NCBI GenBank assembly: GCA_020186115.1
Contig: WSYJ01000154.1
Span: 108,812 to 172,811 of the forward strand
Source: Histomonas meleagridis
Taxonomy: Eukaryota; Parabasalia; Tritrichomonadida; Dientamoebidae
Direction: 5' to 3'
Length of the DNA: 64,000 bases
Shown: in pieces, positions 8,880-19,193 of the stretch
Layout of the letters: each line of letters begins with the position of its first letter
Numbering within the stretch: position 1 is the first letter of the stretch
The notes under the pieces: model-generated
What the model saw: only the letters and a program-made list of their open reading frames with translations
Database searches by the model: none
What the model was told of the DNA's origin: nothing
Program-made: the position numbers and the translations under genes

Positions 8880-9569
8880 AATTATTATAAAATGATATAA
8901 CAAAAAATTATTCATAAATGACATACAAGAGTTTTGTTGGTATGTAGTTGGAAACCATAATACTTTTTTGGTATTAATAAGAATTGAAGATATTGATGAA
9001 AATAGTTTATCATTTGAAGCATTTTTTGGATGGGGAATGGAGTTTATAAGTGACAAATCACTCACATCTATAATACTGAACGAGCGAAAGTCAAGAAGCA
9101 TGCTTCAACAAACGATTTGGGTTCAATCAGATATTCCCCATGAAGATCTGATTAAATTAAATGAAATTATTCTAATTTCTCATTTGTTTAGAGAATTTAT
9201 TTGGTAGCTATTGGTTTGAGCTGATAAAAGTTGCATCAGATAGAGATACCCCAATTGCAATCGCAGAAAACAAACCGACAGCCCCTTTTTTCTTGTGTGG
9301 CCTACTTTTTCTTGTGTGAGTAGTTAAGGTCTACGAGTTATGGACATTTTCTCAGTAAAAAATAGTGATTGCCCTCACTGTATTTTGCTAAAAAAAACCA
9401 AATTATAGTTTTAATGGATTTTCCTTACGTAAGGTTTTTTATTTGCGTATCGGGGAAAATAGTTCTGCTAACCGGTAAAAATGATTCTGTATTTGATTAT
9501 ATTGATATAAATAATCCATTGAGAAAAATAGAAAGCATCACATTTTCCATTCATAATAATTTATTGTAA
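8880..9569 (+). pseudogene. Unidentified decayed coding sequence
   Basis: Three plus-strand frames carry protein-like stretches that would join end to end. The first (about 8900-9207) has an open frame without ATG and reads EDIDENSLSFEAFFGWGMEF and later IPHEDLIKLNEIILISHLFR. It is continued in another frame by LFGSYWFELIKVASDRDTPI to about 9310. A third piece begins with an ATG at about 9340 (MDIFSVKNSDCPHCILLKK) and shifts frame at an A run to VSGKIVLLTGKNDSVFDYID, ending at 9569. I recognise no family. The mixed sequence looks like former protein rather than random AT-rich frames. Confidence 0.35.
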
Positions 9570-10111
9570 AAAATCATTTGTTCAAATAAGCGAATAATTG
9601 AATAATTGGTTATTTATATGGAATATTTTTATAGGATATTATCATATGATAATATTTATTATATTTTTTTATTTCGATTTCATTTGGTATCCTCCATAAA
9701 TTTTGATACAATTTTAATTACTCTTGTTATATTTATAAAAATTATCGCAATTCATTATTATTTGTAAGATGTTAATGATCTTATGTGTTTCTTAGATTTT
9801 ATATCACATTTATTAAAGACAATTTTAGAAAGAAATTATGGAGTCATTAGTACAATATTAAATTCATAAATTCTGAATATGGAAAAATAAAACAAATTTT
9901 TTTCGGTATCAATACAATATGTTATTAAATAATAAAAATTTATGATAAGATATTTATAAGTGCAGTTCGTATTTAGACATCATAACTTTCTTTCCTCCTT
10001 ATTTCGTTATTGATTTAATAGTTAATTCAAACATTTTTTTCAAAAAATATTATTTTTATAAAATCTTACAAACAAATATTTATTCAAAATTTGTAATAAC
10101 AATATTTTTTC
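9570..10111. other. AT-rich intergenic sequence
   Basis: No gene, RNA or repeat was seen. It contains the 3' flank of the long minus-strand GAF protein gene. Confidence 0.5.
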
Positions 10112-13100
10112 TTATTCTGAATTTTGATCTTGTTCAATGTTGAACATTTTTTGCATGAAATTTATGTTTTCGTCTATTCTTTCTATCAAAAACGCCAACG
10201 ATTTATTTGTTTCGGCCATTTCGATGGCGAAAGGCTTTGCCATATTTTTCGCATTCATCAGAACAGTTACCAACGATTCCTTTATATAAGTTATCCAATT
10301 TCTAAACGCAGCTATTGGTGCGAAATAAAATGAAATTTCGCACAAATGAATCATAAATTTTTTAATGATCAATTTATGTAATTCATTATCTTTCGATAGT
10401 TTAGATTTATAAACATGAAAAACGGACAAAGTAACGAAATGTTTTTTAGGAATTTGATTCAAAATCAATTCCGCCAAACCATTTAAATAATTAAATTCGG
10501 CATTTTCAAGTAAATCGCAAGAATCATCACCTAATAATATCAAAATTTTTGTTAAATTTATTAAGTTAAAACGTTCAGTATTTTTATTCACAACAGAGTT
10601 AATTAAGTTTTCATATTTAAACAAAGTATGTGTTTGATATGGAATAATATAAAAGAAAACTGATAATGCAAGTGCTGCGAGTTCGGAATCATTAAAGAAA
10701 TCAAACCAATTCATTTCTTTTAATATTAAATATGCGAAATTTAATGAATAAACACTTATAAAGAATAAATCAGTATCATCAAAACGATTAAAAAATATTT
10801 TTAACCATTTTTCTAATTTTTCATCTTTACAATTAATAACGTTTGTAATTTTAAATAATTTAAACAAACGAATAGCTAAAGTAACAACTTCACTTGGCGT
10901 TAAATTAGATACATCTAAATCGAAACTTAATTCTTCATTAAAAAAGGTGTTAATTTTCCATTCATTATTAATACTTTTAGATAATACACGAGATTCGATT
11001 AAACATGCAAGTAAATCAGCAAATGAAGCAAGTGCTGTCGAACGTTCAATACTTAAAGTCGAAAGGATTTTTATCGATGCATAAATCATTCGATCTCTTT
11101 CAAGATTAAAAGTATTTGGTTCATTAACTATAGTGTTTATTAATGGAGGATCATAAATCTTAAAATATATATCATTGCCGAATAAATAGGTGAATGAATT
11201 TATCATAATTTTTAACAAGTCAGAAAATTGTAATGAACAAGCAAGACTATTACCTAATAAATGTAATGCACGTGCAGTTTTCATATATTGATTTAAAGAT
11301 TTTATATTATTATGTAAAATTATAATTTTAGAAGCACTCGAAGAAAATGAATTTAATATATTAATTAACATATTATTAAACGGGAAAAGATTTAATAAAT
11401 CTTTTTCAAAGTCATTACCAAATGTTAAATCAAGTGGTTTCTCTTGAAGGTTTTCTAAATCAAAAGAATCATCACTTAACTCAAGAAATGACATTGACAT
11501 TTCATCATCTTTCTCTTCATTTAAAGGCGATAAAGGTAATATCTGGAAATTATCTTTATCGAAATATTTTGGTTTATCTATCGATACTGTTGGATTATAA
11601 TTAAAACTTTTCGCATGAACAAAATGTGATTTATGATTTCCTATCGGATTACGTCTAAATTGAGTTTGAAGCTTTTTTAATGTTTTCGATTTACCATGTT
11701 CAATATTTGCTTGAATAATTCGAGTTCTTTGTAAAAAGTTAATTTCTTCTTCTTCCGTTTTAGCTTTAAGGAAATTTGTTGAATATTCATAAAGAAACAT
11801 CGAATTAATATCTTGAACTTTAATTGGAATTACAATTATAGCTTTATCATTATTCTTTGTTGTGATAATTCTTTGGCTTGAAATCGCATCAAGAATTTGT
11901 GGCTCTAATGATACTTGATTCATTCCAGGTAATTGGAGTAATTTTTCATTATCATATATAAATAAACGATAATTAATTTTAGGCTCAAATGACTCAAAAA
12001 ATGGCCGAACTTCTTTTTCAAGGTTTTTAGTTCCACTTGCGTTAACAGACTTCAAAAATAATATCGCTAAGTTATATGAACCTCTTAAACCTTTTTTATG
12101 ATTCGCTATAGCTTCTTTTAAACTTAATGAATAACATGAGCGATAAAGAAATGTACAAATACTCGAAGAAAAAATAGAAATTAACTTTAAATCTTTCATG
12201 GAAAAAAAGGTATTATTAATTCGATTATATAACGCTAAAACCATTGTAACACTTCCTTTATATTTCGCAGGTATTGTCATCATCGACCAAATCCTTGGCT
12301 CAATTATATCATCAGATGAACTTGAGAAATCTTCTTCGCTTCTTGGGAAAATGAAATTTAATGACTGCTCTTGAATTGCTGCTTTACTAATTAGTCCATT
12401 TCCTATATGAAATGTTAAAGGGTTTTTACTTTTTTTCGTTTCTTCATGCATTTTATCCCCAATGATACTAAATATTCGTGTGAGTGATGAATTAGTTAAT
12501 GAATTTGCAACTGTCGCTATCTTTGAGATTAATTCATTCGGATTATTGACTGATGCTATTGTCGAAAGTCCCGAAATTAATTTGTTTTGTTCTTCTTCAG
12601 TAAAATATATTACGGATTTCTCGATTTTATCAAATGCAAATTCGATATATCGAGTGAAAAAATATAATAAAATATAATCGGTCGGTTTAAATTGTTCATT
12701 TTTTTTATCAGTCGCTACAAATATAATTCGTTTACTATCAAAATAAAAGGGACAAATTAAGGCATTTTTCGTGGATTTAAATAAAGGAACTTCAAACTCA
12801 ATGTCAAGATAAGGTGAACTCATTGGATCATTAATAATTTGAAATTCACTTGATTTGATGCATCTGGAAATTAAACCGTTTTGGTCATTCAATGTAATAA
12901 CCGCTAACGATAGACCATTTGAATAAAACATTTCACCTGAAGAATCTGGACATAAGAAAATATGAACGCGTTTAGCATTAATAATATCAGCTGAATGCCG
13001 TTCAATAGAATTAATAAGTTCAGGAATATCATTTATTCTGAGGATATCATTTAAAGAAGATAAAATTGTAGAAACACGAAACATTGAATTAAAGAAAATT

Positions 13101-13714
13101 TCAAATAAAAGTTTGCGAGTGGCTGGTGAAACACATGGAATTACAGTAAGGATTGCTTGTATAAATGGAATAATTGTAGTGTGAAATTTTTTTAGAACAA
13201 ACTCATTTTTGGATTCAAGAAGAATTATATCTGATATTGCGTTCTCATTGAAATAATTTTTGATTTGATCAGGATTTGAAGTACGAAGGAAGTGTATAAA
13301 TTTGCATAAAGAATTTTCGTTTACATTTGGATCAAAAAAATCGGCCTGTAAATTTGAATCGCCTAAATGTGGTAGATGAAAATCCATAGCCTGGCGGTTG
13401 TTTTTTGAAAAGGAAGAAGATGCTCTACTTCCTATATGTTTTTTTTTCATTTTATGATTTTCATGTAATGGTTTATTTTTATCCCTTTTCGATTCGCATA
13501 TCACACCTGTGATTTCTTTTGACATTTTGGCTCTTTGTTGACGAAGTTTTTCAATTCTTTGTATAAGAATTTTAATTGTTTGATCAGCATGTGTAATTCT
13601 TTCATTTATTGTTTTGTACTCGAAACTATTTGATTCTCTCTTCGAATTGTCTCTGTTTTTGGATATGCCATATCCTATAGGACTTCCTATAGGAGGTGGG
13701 GGAGAATTTTTCAT
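10112..13714 (-). CDS. GAF-domain protein with degenerate phosphodiesterase-like C-terminus
   Basis: A 1200-residue protein; I take the ATG at 13714 (MKNSPPPPIGSP) over the in-frame TTG nine bases upstream. The N-terminus is a Pro-rich patch, then a coiled coil (ITHADQTIKILIQRIEKLRQ) and a basic region. Two GAF-like modules follow, at about 235-365 (SGEMFYSNGLSLAVITLNDQ) and 380-525 (NPLTFHIGNGLISKAAIQEQ). After a long linker, about 920-1190 is all-helical and its pattern recalls cyclic-nucleotide phosphodiesterases (FNDSELAALALSVFFYII where the family has the helix carrying the HD motif; KSLAFLIERIDENINFMQKM near the final helix). I find no HNxxHA and no HD pair, so it should not bind the catalytic metals. 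The likely role is a cyclic-nucleotide-sensing or scaffolding pseudoenzyme. The GAF call is moderate; the phosphodiesterase kinship is inference from helix order. Confidence 0.6.
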   Translation of the reverse strand: MKNSPPPPIGSPIGYGISKNRDNSKRESNSFEYKTINERITHADQTIKILIQRIEKLRQQRAKMSKEITGVICESKRDKNKPLHENHKMKKKHIGSRASSSFSKNNRQAMDFHLPHLGDSNLQADFFDPNVNENSLCKFIHFLRTSNPDQIKNYFNENAISDIILLESKNEFVLKKFHTTIIPFIQAILTVIPCVSPATRKLLFEIFFNSMFRVSTILSSLNDILRINDIPELINSIERHSADIINAKRVHIFLCPDSSGEMFYSNGLSLAVITLNDQNGLISRCIKSSEFQIINDPMSSPYLDIEFEVPLFKSTKNALICPFYFDSKRIIFVATDKKNEQFKPTDYILLYFFTRYIEFAFDKIEKSVIYFTEEEQNKLISGLSTIASVNNPNELISKIATVANSLTNSSLTRIFSIIGDKMHEETKKSKNPLTFHIGNGLISKAAIQEQSLNFIFPRSEEDFSSSSDDIIEPRIWSMMTIPAKYKGSVTMVLALYNRINNTFFSMKDLKLISIFSSSICTFLYRSCYSLSLKEAIANHKKGLRGSYNLAILFLKSVNASGTKNLEKEVRPFFESFEPKINYRLFIYDNEKLLQLPGMNQVSLEPQILDAISSQRIITTKNNDKAIIVIPIKVQDINSMFLYEYSTNFLKAKTEEEEINFLQRTRIIQANIEHGKSKTLKKLQTQFRRNPIGNHKSHFVHAKSFNYNPTVSIDKPKYFDKDNFQILPLSPLNEEKDDEMSMSFLELSDDSFDLENLQEKPLDLTFGNDFEKDLLNLFPFNNMLINILNSFSSSASKIIILHNNIKSLNQYMKTARALHLLGNSLACSLQFSDLLKIMINSFTYLFGNDIYFKIYDPPLINTIVNEPNTFNLERDRMIYASIKILSTLSIERSTALASFADLLACLIESRVLSKSINNEWKINTFFNEELSFDLDVSNLTPSEVVTLAIRLFKLFKITNVINCKDEKLEKWLKIFFNRFDDTDLFFISVYSLNFAYLILKEMNWFDFFNDSELAALALSVFFYIIPYQTHTLFKYENLINSVVNKNTERFNLINLTKILILLGDDSCDLLENAEFNYLNGLAELILNQIPKKHFVTLSVFHVYKSKLSKDNELHKLIIKKFMIHLCEISFYFAPIAAFRNWITYIKESLVTVLMNAKNMAKPFAIEMAETNKSLAFLIERIDENINFMQKMFNIEQDQNSE

Positions 13715-13848
13715 TTTCCCCAAATAACGTTTTTATCGTAAGAAAAAAAAAGATACTTCAAAATCACTTTTTTACGATATAATTCTTAAGTTAAATCACA
13801 TTGCTAATTTCTCATTCCTTAAACTTAATTATAATTTCATTTTTTCTT

Positions 13849-13881
13849 TTGCGATCGCAAGAATCAATATTGATCAATATT
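13849..13881. promoter_or_regulatory. Two adjacent perfect palindromes in a 480-nt gap
   Basis: TTGCGATCGCAA (13849-13860) and AATATTGATCAATATT (13866-13881) lie 5 nt apart, about 135 nt upstream of the GAF protein start. They could bind dimeric regulators. The remainder of 13715-14195 is AT-rich with nothing else recognisable. Confidence 0.35.
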
Positions 13882-14195
13882 CCTAACATTTCTTTTAATT
13901 ATACATATCCATGAATAAACAATTTATTTATCATATTTTTTATCTAAAATTCCAAAAAATGCATTTGTAATATTAGGAAAAAAAAACATTGGAATTGTAA
14001 TTTCAGAACATGAATTTTCATCAATAACAAAATAATGAAGAAGAAAAATATAATTACTAAATGCTAATAAAACATAAAAAGCAAGAATTTTTTAAAAATT
14101 AGAAACATAAAATGGTTTCATACGTGTTAAGATTACTTTACCTCAACATCAGAGTACCAACATACAAATAGATGCATTTTAAGTTGGTGAATTAA

Positions 14196-14597
14196 CTACT
14201 TCATTATTTTTTGGTTTGGAGAATATCTTTGAGATGTTTCGTTAATTTTCTGAACAATTTTCTTATTCATTAAAATTAATTCATCTGTTACTTCATCAAT
14301 TTCTTTTTCTTTTTGCTGAACATAGTCCGAATAAATTCTGAATTGTGTATTTGTCTGTTTAACAGTTTTTGGTGCTGTCCAATTTTGATCGAAAGATGGA
14401 GGTGTTGAGTTTTGATGTTGGTATTTTTCAATGAAACTTTGCTGTTGTTCAACTATTGATTCATTAAAATTTGCTAAAAAATTATTATCATCAATTTTTT
14501 TCTGGACTTGTTTTGGCGAATTCATATCTTTTAGCATTGCATCAAGATCATCTCTCATTTGATCTAGTTCGCTTTTCCCTTTATCATTCATCATCAT
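14196..14597 (-). CDS. Small coiled-coil protein, unknown function
   Basis: A 133-residue protein from the ATG at 14597 (MMMNDKGKSELDQMRDDLDA). The frame also has a GTG and CTG just upstream, and an out-of-frame ATG precedes those. An N-terminal acidic helix is followed by a Gln/Asn-rich middle (ESIVEQQQSFIEKYQHQNST) and a C-terminal helical segment (DYVQQKEKEIDEVTDELILM). No targeting signal or known motif is visible. It lies 372 nt from the divergently transcribed TUP1-like gene; that gap contains no further gene. Confidence 0.55.
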   Translation of the reverse strand: MMMNDKGKSELDQMRDDLDAMLKDMNSPKQVQKKIDDNNFLANFNESIVEQQQSFIEKYQHQNSTPPSFDQNWTAPKTVKQTNTQFRIYSDYVQQKEKEIDEVTDELILMNKKIVQKINETSQRYSPNQKIMK

Positions 14598-14969
14598 CAG
14601 CACATTTTGTTTTGAATGGTTTATTCTGGATTTTGGCTCTCAATTGCAAAACACAAAATTCTGTCATAGAAATATCGTTTTTTGGCGGGGTTCGATAAAG
14701 TGAGCGACCATATCATGAATAAACGGTCAGACAGAAAACAATTTTGTGAGTGCGACGATTAAAAGTCCCATAAAATCCACTTTTTGTTTGTTTTGTCTCA
14801 TTCGAAAAATCATGATTTCTAGAAGATAAATAATGTTATCCTCCTAAAGCCATCAAGGAGAAACTTTGTTTGTTTGATTGAGAAGACAAAACTTAATAAA
14901 AATAAAGAAATAGCTAAAAATTATCGTAAAGAGTTTGGTTTAATGAGACATGTGATGTGAAATAGAAAA

Positions 14970-16223
14970 ATGGAAGAAAACATCTTAATGAGAGGAAGTG
15001 TCGAAGACAAAGCTGATAAAATGAATGACCGGCTAACAGAACTTTTTACCGGAATCCAAAAATTGTGCGATGAATTACAAGGACTTCAACGAATTTACAA
15101 TCAATCGGTAATACATCTTCTTCAACTTCAAAACGAAAAAGAATCTATGAAATTTCTTTACAAGAATTTAAAAGCAAGGTACCAATCAATTTTACATCCT
15201 GATGAAGTGATAAAAACAAGATTAATTTCCCAAGTTAATCCTGACGTATACACATTAAGCAATGTACCTTATAATGTTGAACCAAATAATACCAACATTC
15301 ATCTTAAGTATGCAATACGAACCAATGCAGTTATTTGTGCAATGGATTTTTCCCAAGATGGATCTATCTTTGCCTTTAGTAACAATGACCTTATATTTGT
15401 TGTCAGCACAGAAGATGGTTCATTAATGAAATGTTTTGAAATTCCGAATACCAATGTTGATGATTTCAATGTCAGAGCCATTAACATTAGTCCTAACTGT
15501 AACTACCTTGCTGTTGGCGGCCCATCGAATAATGTCATTATTTATTCTCTCCATGAAGAAAAAATCATTGCAAATTTAGAAAGCCATGAAAACAAAGTTT
15601 CGTCACTAATGTTTACCAACGATTCAAAGCGTCTGTATTCAGCAGGGTTTGATGGTCGTGTTTATGTATGGGATCTTCCTACCATGAGGTCCATAACAAA
15701 AATCGAAGCACCTAAAAATTCCACTAAAGCTGACTCTATGGTAATCTCTCTTTCCAAGAATTCCGATGAAGACTTCATAGTCATTGGGTTTATCAATGGA
15801 ATACTTGGAATTTCTGAAATGTCACTTTTCCAACCGCTGAACACTTTTCGCGCACATGGCGAAGGTCAATATCTTTTAGATTCCAAAGTTTCTCCACTTG
15901 ATGGGACATTAGCTACAGTTTCCCATGATAAAACATGTAAAATATGGAACTTAAGAGGAGTTGCAACATGTACAAAAGTTTTGACAGGACATTCAGATAC
16001 AGTTCTTTCTGTATGTTTTGCTCCAAACTCAACACATTGTTTCACAGCAAGTAGGGATGAAAGGTTTAAAGCTTGGAATTATAAAACAGGGGAATTGTTG
16101 TTCACTGTAAAGGCTCATAGCAACACAGTGTTCAAAATTATACATCACCCAAGCGAAAACATATTGGGTACTTGTTCTGGCGATGGATATGTGTGTATTT
16201 GGGAATATGGCCAATTAGAATAA
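14970..16223 (+). CDS. TUP1-like WD40 corepressor
   Basis: A 417-residue protein with an ATG start. Residues about 15-75 form an amphipathic coiled coil (DRLTELFTGIQKLCDELQGL) resembling the tetramerising N-terminus of TUP1-type corepressors. Residues about 110-415 form a seven-bladed WD40 propeller, with blades such as VSSLMFTNDSKRLYSAGFDG-RVYVWDL, TLATVSHDKTCKIWNLRG and SVCFAPNSTHCFTASRDERF-KAWNY, and a last blade ending CSGDGYVCIWEYGQ. TUP1 proteins repress transcription by linking DNA-binding factors to histones and deacetylases. Neighbouring H4 and the MYB gene further on are suggestive only. It is shorter than yeast TUP1 (about 700 residues), so a different N-terminal-coiled-coil WD protein remains possible. 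Confidence 0.75.
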   Translation: MEENILMRGSVEDKADKMNDRLTELFTGIQKLCDELQGLQRIYNQSVIHLLQLQNEKESMKFLYKNLKARYQSILHPDEVIKTRLISQVNPDVYTLSNVPYNVEPNNTNIHLKYAIRTNAVICAMDFSQDGSIFAFSNNDLIFVVSTEDGSLMKCFEIPNTNVDDFNVRAINISPNCNYLAVGGPSNNVIIYSLHEEKIIANLESHENKVSSLMFTNDSKRLYSAGFDGRVYVWDLPTMRSITKIEAPKNSTKADSMVISLSKNSDEDFIVIGFINGILGISEMSLFQPLNTFRAHGEGQYLLDSKVSPLDGTLATVSHDKTCKIWNLRGVATCTKVLTGHSDTVLSVCFAPNSTHCFTASRDERFKAWNYKTGELLFTVKAHSNTVFKIIHHPSENILGTCSGDGYVCIWEYGQLE

Positions 16224-16468
16224 TATAACGAATAGAAATGTATTACTAAAAACAAATGTTTTAACATATTATTTTTTGATGTAAAAAGCAAAATAATGTT
16301 TTTTGTTTGAAAATTGCAAAAATATCTGATAAATGTTCATCTATCAAAATCAAACAAAATACAAGAAAAAAACAAATTTTTACATATTAAAGTAACAAGC
16401 TCTTATTTAAATTGAAAATTTTATTTGAAATAAATCTCATCAAAAATATTTCCCTTAAAAGTTAAAAT

Positions 16469-17777
<1,309 letters not shown>

Positions 17778-17784
17778 TCACTTT
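17778..17784 (+). promoter_or_regulatory. Initiator TCACTTT one base before the cysteine protease ATG
   Basis: TCACTTT lies immediately upstream of the ATG at 17786, matching the trichomonad TCA+1Y(T/A) initiator and its habit of sitting within about 20 nt of the start codon. It predicts a 5' leader of only a few bases. Confidence 0.6.
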
Positions 17785-17785
17785 A

Positions 17786-18727
17786 ATGTTCTTCATACTT
17801 GTTACAAATATATTCTCATATTATCTCGCTTACGAAGAAAAATCCTTTTTAAATTGGATGAAATCAACAAATCAAATGTATGTTGGCAAAGATTATGATA
17901 TGCGTTTTGGTATTTGGTTGTCAAATAGTCGTCTTGTTCAAGAGCATAACAAAGTTAGCTCATTCAAGCTTTGCATGAACAAATTTTCAGCATATACACC
18001 AATGGAATATAAAACACTTCTTGGTTTTATCCCTGAAGTTGCAACAAGAAAAGCAATGAAATCCATTTATAAGCCCGTTGATTCTATTGATTGGCGTAAT
18101 AGAAGTGCTGTTAATCCAGTTAAGGATCAAGGTCAATGTGGTTCATGTTGGGCATTTTCAGCAATTCAAGGAGCAGAAAGCGCTTACTTCATTAAGACTG
18201 GAAATCTTCTTAGGTTTTCAGAGCAGAACTTACTTGATTGCGTTAGCACATGTTTTGGATGTGAAGGTGGTTTAATGACTTATGCATTTGATTATGTTCT
18301 TGAGAATCAAAGTGCTAAATTTATGCTTGAAGATGATTATCCATATACCGCATTCCAAAGCACATGTAAATTCAATTCGTCATTAGCTACTGGTTCTATT
18401 TCAAGATATATCAATATAGTTCAAGCTGATGAAGCAGACCTTCAAGCGAAGCTTACAAATCACGGACCAGTATGCTGTGCAATAGATGCCTCACTCACAA
18501 GTTTTCAACTTTATAAAAAGGGAATTTATGATGAACCAAAATGTTCGTCCACATTACTTGACCATGGCGTTGGTTGCGTTGGCTTTGGTAAAGAAGGAGA
18601 TAAAAATTATTGGATCATTCGAAATTCTTGGGGTACAAGTTGGGGTGAAAATGGTTATATTCGTATGGTCAAGAATAAGAACAATCAATGTGGTGTTGCC
18701 ACAACGGCAATTGTACCAATTGCATAA
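17786..18727 (+). CDS. Cathepsin L-like cysteine protease (clan CA, family C1)
   Basis: A 313-residue papain-family zymogen. Residues 1-16 form a signal peptide, and an I29-type propeptide runs to about 97 (FLNWMKSTNQMYVGK, with LCMNKFSAYTPMEYK as its ERFNIN/GNFD-like end). The mature enzyme begins near VDSIDWRNRSAVNPVKDQ. Gln115 and Cys121 (GQCGSCWAF), His260 (LDHGVGCVGFG) and Asn280 (NSWGTSWGENGY) complete the active site. CEGG at about 159-162 and paired cysteines match family disulfides. Trichomonads secrete many such enzymes for nutrition and host-protein degradation. The protein is full length with no lesion, unlike the subtilisin and legumain copies just downstream. Confidence 0.95.
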   Translation: MFFILVTNIFSYYLAYEEKSFLNWMKSTNQMYVGKDYDMRFGIWLSNSRLVQEHNKVSSFKLCMNKFSAYTPMEYKTLLGFIPEVATRKAMKSIYKPVDSIDWRNRSAVNPVKDQGQCGSCWAFSAIQGAESAYFIKTGNLLRFSEQNLLDCVSTCFGCEGGLMTYAFDYVLENQSAKFMLEDDYPYTAFQSTCKFNSSLATGSISRYINIVQADEADLQAKLTNHGPVCCAIDASLTSFQLYKKGIYDEPKCSSTLLDHGVGCVGFGKEGDKNYWIIRNSWGTSWGENGYIRMVKNKNNQCGVATTAIVPIA

Positions 18728-19193
18728 CTAAATGCTTTAGAAAGCAAATCTCACCTTATTTTTATCCTTACAAACGACCATTTACAAATTTTTAGTGTGG
18801 CTAAAACCAATTTCTGCGATGATGTTATCTATGTCAACTAATATCCATGTTTTCACAACTTCAATAAGACATTGATTTTTCTAAGCACTATTTTGTGTCT
18901 TTAATATAATATATTTTTTGAACAAATATTCTAAATATAGACTCTATTAACACGCTTTTGACAAAGATAAATAAACGAATTCGCTTAAAAAATCAAAGAC
19001 GTTAAATCACTTCACGTTGTACTGTAACCGTCTGGCTAGTTTAATTTTTTTGATAAGAGCCTTTTCAAATTTGAATTGTACAAATTTGTATTAATTTTTC
19101 ACTAAGCCTGTTGCTTGCCAGATGGTTACAATAGCTATTCAAATCAATGAATATAACCGCACAAAATTTGAGAACAATCGCACGTTCAAAAAA
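18728..19193. repeat. Intergenic gap with imperfect inverted repeat
   Basis: TGTAACCGTCTGGCTAG (19023-19039) pairs with CTTGCCAGATGGTTACA (19114-19130) at 15 of 17 positions, with a loop of about 74 nt that holds TTCAAATTTGAA. The arms carry TAACCG/TAACCA, so they could be opposed MYB boxes or the stem of a transcript. No gene lies in this gap. Confidence 0.45.
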
